The notes under the pieces were generated by a model. The model did not search any database, had not been told where the DNA came from, and worked only from the letters and a program-made list of their open reading frames with translations. Position numbers and translations under genes: made by a program. Positions 1 to 8,623 of a stretch of DNA of 64,000 nucleotides are shown piece by piece (positions within the stretch are counted from its first letter, which is position 1; the number at the start of each line of letters is the position of its first letter). Where the stretch lies: assembly GCF_019468465.1 (NCBI RefSeq), contig NZ_CP080519.1:2619001-2683000 (forward strand), written 5' to 3'. The stretch comes from Amycolatopsis sp. DSM 110486. Lineage in GTDB: Bacteria; Actinomycetota; Actinomycetes; Mycobacteriales; Pseudonocardiaceae.

Positions 1-329
1 GAGTCGTTGTCGAAGCGGTAGATCGTCATCCCGGCGCCGTTGATCACGACCGGGTTCAGGTTGCCCGCCTTGCCGGCTCGCAGCGACACCCACTTGGTGC
101 GCACGTCCGCGGGCGCGCCGGCCGGTGCGAGGTCGCCGGTGTCACGAGCGGCGTTGTTGCTGCGGGCGGTGCCGCTCAGCAGGTCGAGACCACCGGCGTT
201 GCCGGCGTCCACCGCGGCGCCGGCCGGGGCCGCACTCGGGGTGCCGTCCGTCTGGCCGCCGCAGGCCGACAGCAGGGCCGCGCCCGCCGTCACGAAGGCA
301 GCGAAAAACAGGGCGTGCTTGCGGAACAT
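1..329 (-). CDS. Secreted lipoprotein, Y-x4-D repeat (Lipoprotein_15) type, 3' end cut by window
   Basis: The gene reads leftward from ATG at 329 and leaves the window without a stop. Translation starts MFRKHALFFAAF, a charged N-terminus plus hydrophobic stretch ending in LLSACGG, a lipobox with the lipidated Cys near residue 23. A low-complexity Ala/Gly/Pro linker follows, then NLNPVVINGAGMTIYRFDND, which matches the start of the repeat unit (VV..G.G.T.Y.FD.D) seen in the COG4315/Lipoprotein_15 family of cell-surface actinobacterial lipoproteins. GGAG lies about 7 nt upstream of the ATG. It is divergent from the AfsR-like gene, sharing a 183-bp promoter region. The biochemical role of this family is not known to me; surface anchoring is inferred from the lipobox. 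Confidence 0.75.
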   Translation of the reverse strand, partial: MFRKHALFFAAFVTAGAALLSACGGQTDGTPSAAPAGAAVDAGNAGGLDLLSGTARSNNAARDTGDLAPAGAPADVRTKWVSLRAGKAGNLNPVVINGAGMTIYRFDND

Positions 330-464
330 GGGGGAACTCCAGGGGGTTCGACCGGGGCTCCTGGACCGTCCGGAGCCGCTCTTGCCCGTGACACGGGGCT
401 GGGGTCGAGTTCGGTTCACGTGAGTTCGAAAGTTTTTTGAGGAATCGGGAACTCGCAGGTCACG

Positions 465-475
465 CGGGATTCCCG
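465..475. promoter_or_regulatory. Short palindrome in the divergent lipoprotein/AfsR promoter region
   Basis: CGGGATTCCCG is a perfect 5-bp inverted repeat around one central base, about 37 bp upstream of the AfsR-like start. It could be an operator for either divergent gene. The call rests on symmetry and position only. Confidence 0.25.
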
Positions 476-512
476 GTCGCACGCCCCGGCCCGGTTGCGG
501 TAAGCATGGGCC

Positions 513-3227
513 ATGACCAAGGTCCGGTTCGGCTTGCTCGGCCCCGTGGAGGCGCACGTCGCCGGCGAGCCCGTCGACCTCGGGCACGCGCGGCAGCGCT
601 GGGTGCTGGCCGCGCTGCTCGCCGACGCCAACCGGCCCGTGTCCACGGAACGGCTCGTCGAGCGCGTGTGGGCGGACGAGCCGCCGTACCGCGCGCACCG
701 GCTGCTCGCCAGCTACCTCTCCCGGTTGCGCCGCACGCTCGCCGCGGCCGAGGGCGTCGAGATCAAGCACGGCCCGAGCGGCTACGTGCTCACCACACCA
801 CCCGGGAGCGTCGACGTGCTGCGGTTCCGTGCGCTCGTCGCGCAGGCGCGCGCGCAACGGCGGCCGGAGCTGTTCGACGAGGCCCTCGCTCTGTGGCGCG
901 ATGACGCCTTCGCCGGCCTCGACACCCCGTGGGCCGACGCGGTGCGCGACAAGCTCGCCGCCGAACGCCTGTCCGCGCAGCTCGATCGCACGGACCTCGC
1001 GCTGCAGCTCGGCGAGCACAACGCCGTGCTCGCCGACGCGGCCCAGCGCGCCGCGGCTTTCCCGCTCGACGAGCGGATCGCCGGCCAGCTGATGCTCGCC
1101 CGCTACCGCGCCGGGCGGCAGGCGGGCGCGCTCGAGGAGTTCGACCGGATCCGCCACCGGCTCGCCGACGAGTTCGGCGCCGACCCCGGACCCGCGCTGC
1201 GCGAGCTGCACCAGCGCATCCTCACCACCGACCCGGAGCTCAGCCCGCCGCGCGAGACGCCCGTGCCGCGTCAGCTGCCCGCGCCGCCGCGGTGGTTCGT
1301 CGGGCGCGACGCGGAGCTGGCCGAGCTCGACGCCGCGATGGCCGGCGGCTCGGGCACGGTCGCGATCTCCGCGATCGGCGGCGCCGGCGGGATCGGCAAG
1401 ACGTCGCTCGCACTGCGGTGGGCGCACCGGAATGTCGCGCGGTTCCCCGACGGCCAGCTGTACGTGAACCTGCGCGGCTTCGACCCGGCCGGTTCACCGC
1501 TGCGGCCCGAAGCCGTGGTGCGCCACTTCCTCGACGCGTTCGGCGTCGCGCCCGCGGCCGTGCCCGCCGAACCCGAAGGCGGTTTCGCGCTGTACCGCAG
1601 CCTTGTCGCGGGCCGGCGCCTGCTCGTGGTGCTCGACAACGCGCGCGACGCGGCGCAGGTCGAACCGCTGCTGCCAGGCAGTGAGACGTGCACCGTGATG
1701 ATCACCAGCCGGCACCGGCTCGGCGGCCTCGGCGTACGCGGCGCGCAGCTGCTCGACCTGGGCGAGCTGGCCGAACGCGAGGCGCGCGAGCTGCTCACGC
1801 GACACCTCGGCGACCAGCGCGTGGCCGCGGAGCCCGCGGCTGTCAACGACCTCGTGCGCTGGTGCGGCGGCCTGCCGCTGGCGATCAGCGTCGTCGCGAG
1901 CCGGGCCGGCGCGAACCCGCGCTTCCGCCTGGAGGTGCTGGCGCGCGAGCTCGCGGACGCGTCGGCGCGGCTCGACGCGCTGGACGCCGGCGACCTGGCC
2001 ACGAACGTCCGCGCGGTGTTCTCGTGGTCCTACGAAGCCCTCGACGCGGGAGCCCAGCGCGTGTTCCGGCTGCTCGGCGCCGTGCCGGGACCGGACGTGA
2101 GCCTCGCGGGCGCGGGTGCGCTGGCCGGTCTCGAGCGGCCCCGGGCGTTGCTGCGCCGCCTCGTCGACGCGCACCTGCTGCAGGAGCACCTGCCCGGCCG
2201 CTACCGGATGCACGACCTGCTGCGGCTGTACGCGGACGAGCTCGTCACCCCGCCGGAACGCGCCGAAGCACTGCGGCGCTTCACCGACTACCTGCTGCAC
2301 ACGGCCGGCGTCGCGAACCGGTTGCTGCGGCCGGAACGCCAGTCGATCGACCTCCCGGCGGCGAGCGCGCCCCCGCTGGCCGACCGCCGGGCCGCAACAC
2401 GCTGGTTCCACGACGAACAGCACAGCCTCCGCGCGACGCTGGATTCCGCGGTGCGGCGTGGCGCGCACGAGGATGTGTGGCGGCTCGCGTGGAGCGTCAG
2501 CGGTTACCACGTGATCCACGGCCGGCTCGTCGAAGACCTGACAGCGTGGCAGGCCGGGCTCGCGGCCGCCCGCGCCCTCCACGACCCGGAACCGCAGGCC
2601 ATCGCGGCGATGTACCTCGGCACGGCCTACACCCGCGCCGGGTCCCACGACCACGCCCTCCGACATCTGCGCGAAGCGCTTTCCCTTGCGCAGCAGGCGG
2701 ATCTCGCCGCCGACGCCGCCCGCGCCCTCGGCTGGGCGCTCGGCCAGAGCGGCGACTTCGACGGCGCCCTGCACCACACCGCCGTCGCGCTGGAGCACTA
2801 CCGCGCCACCGACAACGGCCTGCGCCAGGCCGACGCGCTGAACACCCTCGGCTGGTACTGCGCACAGCTCGGGTTCCTGGCCGAAGCCCGCGAGCACTGC
2901 GAACAAGCGCTCGTGCTGTGCCGCAAGCACAACCACCACCGCGCGGAGACCGTGACGCTCGACAGCCTCGGGTACATCGCCTCGGCGATGGGCGAGCGCG
3001 AGGAGGCGCTGGCGCACTACACCGCCGCCCTCGCACTCGCCCACGACACCGAAGACGCCTACGACGAGCCCGTGATCCTCGCCAACCTCGGCGACACCCA
3101 CGCCGCTCTCGGTGACCTGGCCGCCGCCCGCGACGTGTGGGCCCGGGCGCGCGAGCTGTTCCAGGCCCACGGCCGCACCGGCGACGTCGAGCGCATGGCC
3201 GCGAAGCTCGCGTCAGCCGAGCAGTGA
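513..3227 (+). CDS. AfsR/SARP-family transcriptional regulator with NB-ARC ATPase and TPR domains
   Basis: 904 aa, full length for the large AfsR-type SARPs. Order of parts: winged-helix OmpR-like DNA-binding domain (about 1-95, starting VRFGLLGPVEAH), bacterial transcriptional activation domain (about 100-240, ending FGADPGPALRELHQRIL), STAND-type NB-ARC ATPase (about 265-540) with P-loop GGAGGIGKTS near residue 290, Walker B-like LLVVLDNARD near 370 and GLPL near 453, then C-terminal TPR-like helices (about 620-900). Such proteins activate secondary metabolism or development and bind direct repeats near -35 boxes. No biosynthetic cluster is adjacent, so the target is unknown; the divergent lipoprotein gene is one candidate. 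The stop overlaps the convergent SRPBCC gene by 15 bp. ATG start chosen because it immediately precedes the DNA-binding domain. Confidence 0.93.
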   Translation: MTKVRFGLLGPVEAHVAGEPVDLGHARQRWVLAALLADANRPVSTERLVERVWADEPPYRAHRLLASYLSRLRRTLAAAEGVEIKHGPSGYVLTTPPGSVDVLRFRALVAQARAQRRPELFDEALALWRDDAFAGLDTPWADAVRDKLAAERLSAQLDRTDLALQLGEHNAVLADAAQRAAAFPLDERIAGQLMLARYRAGRQAGALEEFDRIRHRLADEFGADPGPALRELHQRILTTDPELSPPRETPVPRQLPAPPRWFVGRDAELAELDAAMAGGSGTVAISAIGGAGGIGKTSLALRWAHRNVARFPDGQLYVNLRGFDPAGSPLRPEAVVRHFLDAFGVAPAAVPAEPEGGFALYRSLVAGRRLLVVLDNARDAAQVEPLLPGSETCTVMITSRHRLGGLGVRGAQLLDLGELAEREARELLTRHLGDQRVAAEPAAVNDLVRWCGGLPLAISVVASRAGANPRFRLEVLARELADASARLDALDAGDLATNVRAVFSWSYEALDAGAQRVFRLLGAVPGPDVSLAGAGALAGLERPRALLRRLVDAHLLQEHLPGRYRMHDLLRLYADELVTPPERAEALRRFTDYLLHTAGVANRLLRPERQSIDLPAASAPPLADRRAATRWFHDEQHSLRATLDSAVRRGAHEDVWRLAWSVSGYHVIHGRLVEDLTAWQAGLAAARALHDPEPQAIAAMYLGTAYTRAGSHDHALRHLREALSLAQQADLAADAARALGWALGQSGDFDGALHHTAVALEHYRATDNGLRQADALNTLGWYCAQLGFLAEAREHCEQALVLCRKHNHHRAETVTLDSLGYIASAMGEREEALAHYTAALALAHDTEDAYDEPVILANLGDTHAALGDLAAARDVWARARELFQAHGRTGDVERMAAKLASAEQ

Positions 3228-3614
3228 CGCGAGGTTGTCCAGCGCCGCTTGGAAAGTCGCCTCGACGTACGGGCGCACGGCGTCGGGCGCGGTGAAGGTG
3301 CCCGTGTACTCCAGGACGGCGCCACCCTCCGGGGCGGCGTGGACGACGAACGTGCCGACGTAGTCGCGGATCGGCCCGTTGTCGCCGAGCACGCGCCAGC
3401 GAAGGGTGCGCGTGTCGGCGGAGGACTCGATGAGCTCCTCGAACACGACGGCACCGGTTTCGGTGGTCAGGCGGCGCGTGTCGATGAGACCCGGCGCCGG
3501 TTCGCTGAACTCGGTGGCGGGGAACCAGGTGTGGACGTTGTGGAAGTCCGCGATCCGCTCCCACACCACGGCCGGGTCGGCGGTCATCCGCTTGCGCAGC
3601 TGCACGGTGGTCAT
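3213..3614 (-). CDS. SRPBCC family protein (START/polyketide-cyclase-like fold)
   Basis: 133 aa from ATG at 3614. The frame is open far upstream, but MTTVQLRKRMTADPAVVWER is a typical SRPBCC beginning: beta strand, then a helix with Pro-Ala-x-x-Val-Trp. The rest (DYVGTFVVHAAPEGGAVLEY, then a C-terminal amphipathic helix) fits a ligand-binding helix-grip fold, family length 130-150 aa. Its ligand cannot be read from sequence. It lies 11 bp downstream of the luciferase-like oxidoreductase and is probably co-transcribed with it, so a role in handling a lipid or hydrophobic substrate of that enzyme is plausible but inferred. Its 3' end overlaps the AfsR-like gene. Confidence 0.85.
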   Translation of the reverse strand: MTTVQLRKRMTADPAVVWERIADFHNVHTWFPATEFSEPAPGLIDTRRLTTETGAVVFEELIESSADTRTLRWRVLGDNGPIRDYVGTFVVHAAPEGGAVLEYTGTFTAPDAVRPYVEATFQAALDNLASLLG

Positions 3615-3625
3615 GGCCGGTCCCT

Positions 3626-4453
3626 TCAGTACTTCGAGACGAACTCGGCCAGCTTGTCCAGCTCCACCAGCGACTCGTCGCGCGAGAGCGTGGGCAGGAT
3701 CAGGGCGACGCGCTCGACGCCGAGGTCCTCGTAGGCGTGGATCACCCCGGCGTCGGTCGGGGTGTAGGTGACGGTGACAGGCACCGGGCGGCCCGCGCGT
3801 TCGCGCAGGTCTTCGGTGTAGGCGCGCATGGCGTCGACGGGCAGGGGCGGCGCGAGCCAGCCGTCGCCGCGCTCGACGGTGCGGCGCGCGGCCGCCTTGC
3901 TCCAGCCGCCGATGTAGATCGGCGGGTGCGGCCGCTGCACGGGCTTGGGCCAGCTGTAGATCGGGTCGAAATCGACGTATTCGCCGTGGTACTCGGCCTT
4001 TTCCTGCGTCCACATCGCCTTCACGGCGTCGATGCGCTCGTCGAGGACCTTGCCGCGCTCGGCCGGGGCGACGCCGTGGTTCTGCAGCTCGTCGAGCACG
4101 TTGCCCGCGCCGACGCCGACGATCAGGCGGCCGCCGGACAGCTCGTCGAGCGTCGCGGCTTCCTTCGCGAAGACGATCGGTTCGCGCTGCACCAGCAGCG
4201 TCACCGCGAGGATGAGCTTGAGCCGCTCCGTCACCGCGGCCACCGCGCCGAGCGAGACGAACGGGTCGGGCATGCGGAACCACGTCGGGTCCATCTCGGC
4301 GCCGTTGCCGTCGAGTCGCGGGCCGTCGGTGACCGGAAGGTGCGTGTGCTCGGGGACGAGCAGCGACTCGAAGTCCCGCTCCTCCAACGCCCGGCCGAGC
4401 TCCGGGTAGGTGATGCCGCCGGTGTTGATGACCGTCCAGATGCCGAATTTCAC
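3626..4453 (-). CDS. LLM-class (luciferase-like) F420-dependent oxidoreductase
   Basis: 275 aa from GTG at 4453. GAGGGG sits about 6 nt upstream of this GTG, and MKFGIWTVINTGGITYPEL is a standard luciferase-like beta/alpha-barrel start, so the longer open frame upstream is ignored. Family features: LLVPEHTHLP near residue 36, an LAVTLLVQREPIVFAKEAATL segment split across the flavin-site region (about 82-105), LSGGRLIVGVGAGN near 106, and the C-terminal PPIYIGGWSKAAARR region. Members reduce or oxidise substrates with F420 or FMN. The substrate is not predictable. First gene of a two-gene unit with the SRPBCC protein. Confidence 0.88.
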   Translation of the reverse strand: MKFGIWTVINTGGITYPELGRALEERDFESLLVPEHTHLPVTDGPRLDGNGAEMDPTWFRMPDPFVSLGAVAAVTERLKLILAVTLLVQREPIVFAKEAATLDELSGGRLIVGVGAGNVLDELQNHGVAPAERGKVLDERIDAVKAMWTQEKAEYHGEYVDFDPIYSWPKPVQRPHPPIYIGGWSKAAARRTVERGDGWLAPPLPVDAMRAYTEDLRERAGRPVPVTVTYTPTDAGVIHAYEDLGVERVALILPTLSRDESLVELDKLAEFVSKY

Positions 4454-4601
4454 GCCAGACCCCTCGTGTGCCGTCGAAGATCGTTCGTGATCAACGCTGA
4501 CACGAGGGGACACCCCAGACCTGCCCCTGAGGTGGGTACCCGCAAGGCCCTGGCACGAGGGAAAACCGGGCAACCCGGGCGCGTGATCCCCGTCTCTTCG
4601 G

Positions 4602-5426
4602 CTACAGGTTGCGCGTCGCCAGGTGGCGCCGGCGACGCAGGGTCGATCGGGGCCGGACGACGCACGTCGCGGGGGCGACGCGGGGTGCCGGGCGAGCGGC
4701 GGCGCGGTGGGCGCTGTGCAGCCACAGGACGTCGCGGCCGAAGGAACACACGAGCGTGACCAGGGCGGCCATCGTGACGGCCAGGCCCGCCAGGTGCGGC
4801 AGCAGGCCCGAGCCCGCGGCCACCAGCAGCACACCCTGCAGCGCGGCGACCACCTTGCGCGCCCGGCTGGGCGGCAGCGCGCCGTTGAGCCACGGCAGGG
4901 CCCAGGACGCCGCGACGAACGCGTAGCGCATCAGGCCGATGGCGAGGACCCAGTAGCCGAACGTCTCCGCGGCCAGCACGCTGAGCACCAGGATGAGGAA
5001 CGCGTCGGACTCCATGTCGAACCGCGCACCGAGCGCCGAGGACGTGCCGGTGCGGCGCGCGACCTGCCCGTCGACGGCGTCCAGCGCCAGTGCGACGGAC
5101 GCCAGCGGCACGAGCACCGCGAGCGGCACTCCCCCGTTCAGGTGGTCTGCGACCAGCGCCGTGACGCCGCCGATGAGGATGGCGCGGGTGAGCGTGACGT
5201 GGTCGGCGGGGCCCAGTGACCGGGCTCCGGCTTTGCGCGCGGCGCCCGCGAGCAGGGCCCACAGGCCGACGGTGTACGCCAGGCCCGCGGCCCAGCCGGC
5301 GGCGCCGAGGCCGACGGTCAGGGCGAGCACGCCCAGCAGCGCCACCTGGGCTCCGGCACCCGCGGCCTGCTGCCGAACGAGTGAACCCACGGTGGAACGT
5401 GATCGTGTAGTGGTGGTGACAGCCAT
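4602..5426 (-). CDS. CDP-alcohol phosphatidyltransferase family membrane protein
   Basis: 274 aa from ATG at 5426. The signature DxxDGxxAR, then G, D and D at the family spacing, is complete: DAVDGQVAR near 133-141, G at 150, and Asp in FDMESD. These residues bind Mg2+ and the CDP-alcohol. Several hydrophobic segments flank it, as expected for a polytopic enzyme joining a CDP-activated alcohol or lipid to an acceptor hydroxyl. The acceptor is unknown. It is divergent from the dehydrogenase at 5460 with only 33 bp between start codons, so the two probably share regulation and pathway. The frame remains open upstream to 6827, but that extension is antisense shadow of the next two genes. Confidence 0.88.
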   Translation of the reverse strand: MAVTTTTRSRSTVGSLVRQQAAGAGAQVALLGVLALTVGLGAAGWAAGLAYTVGLWALLAGAARKAGARSLGPADHVTLTRAILIGGVTALVADHLNGGVPLAVLVPLASVALALDAVDGQVARRTGTSSALGARFDMESDAFLILVLSVLAAETFGYWVLAIGLMRYAFVAASWALPWLNGALPPSRARKVVAALQGVLLVAAGSGLLPHLAGLAVTMAALVTLVCSFGRDVLWLHSAHRAAARPAPRVAPATCVVRPRSTLRRRRHLATRNL

Positions 5427-5459
5427 ATCGCCTCGATCTCGCGGCAGAGGAGGACGACC

Positions 5460-6434
5460 ATGACACGTACGGGACAGGCCTTCTGGTTCAAATCCGCCGG
5501 AACCGGTGAGATCCGGGCGGCGGAGATTCCGGAGCCGGGACCGGACGAAGTGCTGGTCAGGACCCTGTTTTCCGGCATGAGCCGTGGCACCGAAAGTTTG
5601 GTGCTGCGCGGCGGCGTGCCCGAGAGCCAGCGCGAGGTGATGCGCGCGCCGTTCCAGGAGGGCGACTTCCCGTTCCCGGTGAAGTACGGCTACCTGAACG
5701 TCGGGCGCGTCGAAGCCGGGCCGGGTGAGCTGGTGGGGCGGACGGTGTTCAGCCTCTTCCCGCACCAGACCGAGTTCGTGGTGCCGGCCTCGGCGGTCAC
5801 GGTGGTGCCGGACGACGTGCCGGCCGCGCGGGCGATCCTCGCGGGCACCGTGGAGACGGCCGTGAACGCGCTGTGGGACGCCGCGCCGCTGGTCGGCGAC
5901 CGGATCGCCGTGGTGGGGGCCGGGATGGTCGGCAGCAGCGTCGCCGGGCTGCTTTCCCGCTTCCCGGGAGTGGACGTCCAGCTCGTGGACACCGATCCGG
6001 CTCGGGAGAAGGTCGCGGCGGCGTTCGGCATCCGCTACGTGCGGCCGGAGGACGCCGAGGGCGATCTCGACCTCGTGGTGCACGCGAGCGCGACCGACGC
6101 GGGGCTCGCGCGGTCGCTGGAGCTGCTGGGCCGCGAGGCGACGGTGGTGGACCTGAGCTGGTACGGCGACCGGCGCGTGAGCGTGCCGCTGGGCGAGAAC
6201 TTCCACTCGCGGCGGCTGACGATCCGCAGCAGCCAGGTGGGCACGGTCTCCCCCGCCCGGTCCGCGCGGCGCACCTACGGTGACCGCATGGCCACGGCGC
6301 TGCGGCTGCTGGCCGATCCGGCGTTCGACGTGCTCGTGACCGGCGAGACCGCGTTCGAAGATCTGCCGAACCTGATCTCCCGCCTGGCCGGCGGGGACCT
6401 GCCGGGGCTCGCGCACCGGATCGTTTACCCGTAA
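5460..6434 (+). CDS. Zinc-independent medium-chain dehydrogenase/reductase
   Basis: 324 aa, ATG preceded by GAGGAGG. N-terminal GroES-like part (EIPEPGPDEVLVRTLFSGMSRG split by its glycine loop) and Rossmann part with VVGAGMVGSSVAGLL (near 159-173), where GxGxxG binds NAD(P). The catalytic-zinc motif GHExxGxV of MDR alcohol dehydrogenases is replaced by a KYGYLNVGRVE-like segment and the protein has no cysteine at all, so neither catalytic nor structural zinc is expected. This type is often labelled zinc-binding dehydrogenase in genomes, which looks wrong here. First gene of a three-gene rightward unit with the pterin-synthase homologue and methyltransferase. It likely oxidises or reduces an intermediate of that unknown pathway. 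Confidence 0.85.
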   Translation: MTRTGQAFWFKSAGTGEIRAAEIPEPGPDEVLVRTLFSGMSRGTESLVLRGGVPESQREVMRAPFQEGDFPFPVKYGYLNVGRVEAGPGELVGRTVFSLFPHQTEFVVPASAVTVVPDDVPAARAILAGTVETAVNALWDAAPLVGDRIAVVGAGMVGSSVAGLLSRFPGVDVQLVDTDPAREKVAAAFGIRYVRPEDAEGDLDLVVHASATDAGLARSLELLGREATVVDLSWYGDRRVSVPLGENFHSRRLTIRSSQVGTVSPARSARRTYGDRMATALRLLADPAFDVLVTGETAFEDLPNLISRLAGGDLPGLAHRIVYP

Positions 6435-6449
6435 GTTCTTGTGATTCCT

Positions 6450-6455
6450 AAGGAG
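6450..6455 (+). promoter_or_regulatory. Shine-Dalgarno AAGGAG fixing a TTG start at 6462
   Basis: AAGGAG lies 6 nt before TTG at 6462. The in-frame GTG at 6441 would place this ribosome site inside the coding region, so TTG 6462 is the better start. Confidence 0.8.
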
Positions 6456-6461
6456 AAAACC

Positions 6462-6860
6462 TTGTTCAGCGTCACCGTCCGCGACCACATCATGGTCGCC
6501 CACAGCTTCCGCGGTGAGGTCTTCGGTCCGGCGCAGAAGCTGCACGGCGCCACGTTCGTCGTCGACGCCACGTTCCGCCGCACCGACCTCGACGCCGACA
6601 ACATCGTGGTCGACATCGGCCTCGCGACGCAGAAGCTGGGCTCCGTGCTTGCCGACCTCAACTACCGCAACCTCGACGACGACCCGGCGTTCGAGGGCAT
6701 CAACACTTCCACGGAGTACCTGGCGAAGGTGATCGCCGACCGGCTGGCCGACGCCGTGCACGCCGGGGAGCTCGGCGAAGGTGCCCGCGGGCTGTCGGGG
6801 ATTTCGGTGACGTTGCACGAGTCGCACGTCGCTTCGGCCGGGTACGAGCGTTCGCTTTGA
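6462..6860 (+). CDS. 6-pyruvoyl-tetrahydropterin synthase / QueD-family homologue with altered active site
   Basis: 132 aa from TTG at 6462. The fold is recognisable: [26 protein letters not shown], then [15 protein letters not shown] (family NPT-x-E region) and VTLHESHV near the end. The canonical enzyme has three zinc His (one in the first strand, two in HGH), a catalytic Cys four residues before HGH, and an Asp-His pair. Here H14 and H28 remain, but HGH has become HGA (A30), the Cys position is A24, and the Asp-His of LDHxxLN aligns with Asn-Tyr in a LNYRNLD segment. Standard dihydroneopterin triphosphate chemistry is therefore unlikely. It sits between a dehydrogenase and a methyltransferase that overlaps it by 4 bp, implying a dedicated pathway. 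Assignment of the fold is confident; the function is not known. Confidence 0.85.
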   Translation: MFSVTVRDHIMVAHSFRGEVFGPAQKLHGATFVVDATFRRTDLDADNIVVDIGLATQKLGSVLADLNYRNLDDDPAFEGINTSTEYLAKVIADRLADAVHAGELGEGARGLSGISVTLHESHVASAGYERSL

Positions 6861-7600
6861 CCGAGGTGGATCCGTCCGGCTACGCGCCGGAGTGGTTGCG
6901 GCTGCGGGAAGGCGCCGATTCCGTCGCGCGGGCTGCGTCCCTTGTGGACTCGCTCGCGTTGGCCGCGCCGGTCGTGGTCCGAGATCTGGGCTGTGGCACC
7001 GGTTCCATGAGCCGCTGGCTCACGGGCCGGTTGCCGCAGCCGCAGCGGTGGATCCTGCACGACCAGGATCCGGGGCTGGTGCGGCTGGCTGTCGCGGGTG
7101 TTCAGAATGCGACAGGCGAGGTTCGGGATGTCACACGGCTGACGGCGGCGGATCTTTCGGGAACGTCGCTGGTGACCGCGTCGGCGTTGCTGGACCTGTT
7201 CACGGCCGAGGAGATCCGGCGGTTGGTCGACGCTTGCGCAGGGGCGCGGGTGCCGGCTTTGCTGACGTTGTCGGTGGTCGGGCGGGTCGCGCTCACTCCG
7301 GCCGACCCGCGCGACGAGGCGGTGGGGGCGGCGTTCAACGCCCACCAGCGCCGGGAGGATCGGCTGGGGCCGGAGGCGGTGGCGTTCGCGGCTGCCGAGT
7401 TCGCTGCGCGCGGGTTCACGGTGAAGCGGGCGGCGACGCCGTGGCGGCTGGGAGCCGGGGATGCGGCATTGATCGAGACGTGGTTCTCGGGCTGGGTTTC
7501 CGCGGCGGCAGAGGAGAATCCGTCGTTGGACTTGTCGGGGTATCGCCGGGTGCTCGACACGGTGGTTGTGGAGCACGAGGACTTGCTGGCTCTGCCTTAG
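6857..7600 (+). CDS. Class I SAM-dependent methyltransferase
   Basis: 247 aa starting at TTG 6857, overlapping the preceding stop as TTGA, which implies translational coupling. Motif I is [14 protein letters not shown] near residues 42-55, followed by [11 protein letters not shown] (acidic loop binding the SAM ribose) and [10 protein letters not shown] near motif IV. The N-terminal [13 protein letters not shown] segment is a family-typical cap. As the last gene of the three-gene pterin-like unit, it probably methylates the product of that pathway; the substrate cannot be inferred. Homologues I recall sit beside the same degenerate pterin-synthase gene, but this needs a neighbourhood search. 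Confidence 0.87.
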   Translation: MTEVDPSGYAPEWLRLREGADSVARAASLVDSLALAAPVVVRDLGCGTGSMSRWLTGRLPQPQRWILHDQDPGLVRLAVAGVQNATGEVRDVTRLTAADLSGTSLVTASALLDLFTAEEIRRLVDACAGARVPALLTLSVVGRVALTPADPRDEAVGAAFNAHQRREDRLGPEAVAFAAAEFAARGFTVKRAATPWRLGAGDAALIETWFSGWVSAAAEENPSLDLSGYRRVLDTVVVEHEDLLALP

Positions 7601-7622
7601 TTGTCTTAGCTGCCTGGCTGCC

Positions 7623-8582
7623 TCAGCCGTCGGCCTCGCGGCGGGCTTTGGCTCGCCGTTTGCCCTCGTGCATCGCGGCGACGCGGGCGATCGGAATGGT
7701 GTGGCCTTCGGCGACGAGGTCGTCCGGAAGTGCCTGCGGTGCGGGCATTTCCGTCGCCCACGGGTCGGTGTCGCCGAGGAGGTCGAGTGCCGTGTGGACG
7801 GTGAAGTCGCGCGGAGTCACGTCGTCGGCCGCGGCCCACGGGATCGGGAACGACACGGTCAGGCCGGGCCGCACGCGCGGGCTGTAGGCGGCGACCACGG
7901 TGGCGCCGCCGGCGCGGGTGGAGTCGAGGAACACCTTGCCGTGGCGGTCTTCGCGGATGAACGCGGTGGTGGCGAGCTCCGGGTCGAGGCGTTCGGCGCG
8001 GGCGGCGATCGCGCGGGTGGCGGCGGCGACGTCTTCGTGGGCCTGGCCGGGCTTCAGGGGTACGAAGACGTGGACGCCCTTGGAACCGCTGGTTTTCAAC
8101 GCGCCGGCCAGCCCGGCGTCGGCGAGAGCTTGACGGACCAGGCGCGCACCCGCGACGGCCAGTCCGAACGGCGCGCCCTCGGGTGGGTCCAGGTCCATGA
8201 TCAGGTGGGTCGGACCTTGGGTGTGTTCGAAAAGCGTCAACGTGGGGTGGTATTCGATCGCGCGCTGGTTGCCGAACCACAGAAGCGTGGGGCGATCGTT
8301 GCACAACGCGTAGGAAACTTCCCGCTTCGAACTCTCGGCCCACAGCTTCACGCGCGGCACCCACTCGGGCGTGTACTTCGGCAGGTTCTTCTGCATGAAC
8401 GCGTCCTGCCCGCGCAGCACGCGCACGACCGACAGCGGCCGGTCGTGCAGCACCGGCAGCAGCCGCTCCGAGACGCCGTCGAGGTAGTCGAGCAGGTCGC
8501 GTTTGGTCGCACCGGCGTCGGCGAACAGCGGCTGGTCGAGATTGGTCAGTTTGACACCCTCGCGTACGTCGTCGCTGCTCAT
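7623..8582 (-). CDS. Stand-alone LigD-type polymerase/primase domain (NHEJ)
   Basis: 319 aa from ATG at 8582 with GAAGG about 7 nt upstream. Archaeo-eukaryotic primase-like fold of the LigD POL domain: KLTNLDQPLF at the N-terminus, catalytic metal-binding Asp130 and Asp132 in LIMDLDPPEG, TSGSKGVHVFVPL near 164-176 (nucleotide binding), and third Asp220 in KVFLDSTRAGG. Such enzymes add ribonucleotides and fill gaps at broken ends. Here the domain is a separate protein without ligase or nuclease domain, common in actinobacteria where Ku and ligase lie elsewhere. No Ku gene is visible in this window. Downstream of the MpaB-family gene by 41 bp; possibly co-transcribed without a functional link. 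Confidence 0.9.
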   Translation of the reverse strand: MSSDDVREGVKLTNLDQPLFADAGATKRDLLDYLDGVSERLLPVLHDRPLSVVRVLRGQDAFMQKNLPKYTPEWVPRVKLWAESSKREVSYALCNDRPTLLWFGNQRAIEYHPTLTLFEHTQGPTHLIMDLDPPEGAPFGLAVAGARLVRQALADAGLAGALKTSGSKGVHVFVPLKPGQAHEDVAAATRAIAARAERLDPELATTAFIREDRHGKVFLDSTRAGGATVVAAYSPRVRPGLTVSFPIPWAAADDVTPRDFTVHTALDLLGDTDPWATEMPAPQALPDDLVAEGHTIPIARVAAMHEGKRRAKARREADG

Positions 8583-8623
8583 CGGCCTACCTTCGCCCAC
8601 CACGCGGGCGCCGGTCAACCGCT

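Noticed and set aside
1494..3170. 558-codon leftward ORF under the AfsR-like gene
   Set aside because: Entirely antisense to a clear family protein; its translation is Val/Gly/Arg/Glu-rich without domain character, as GC-rich third-position bias produces.
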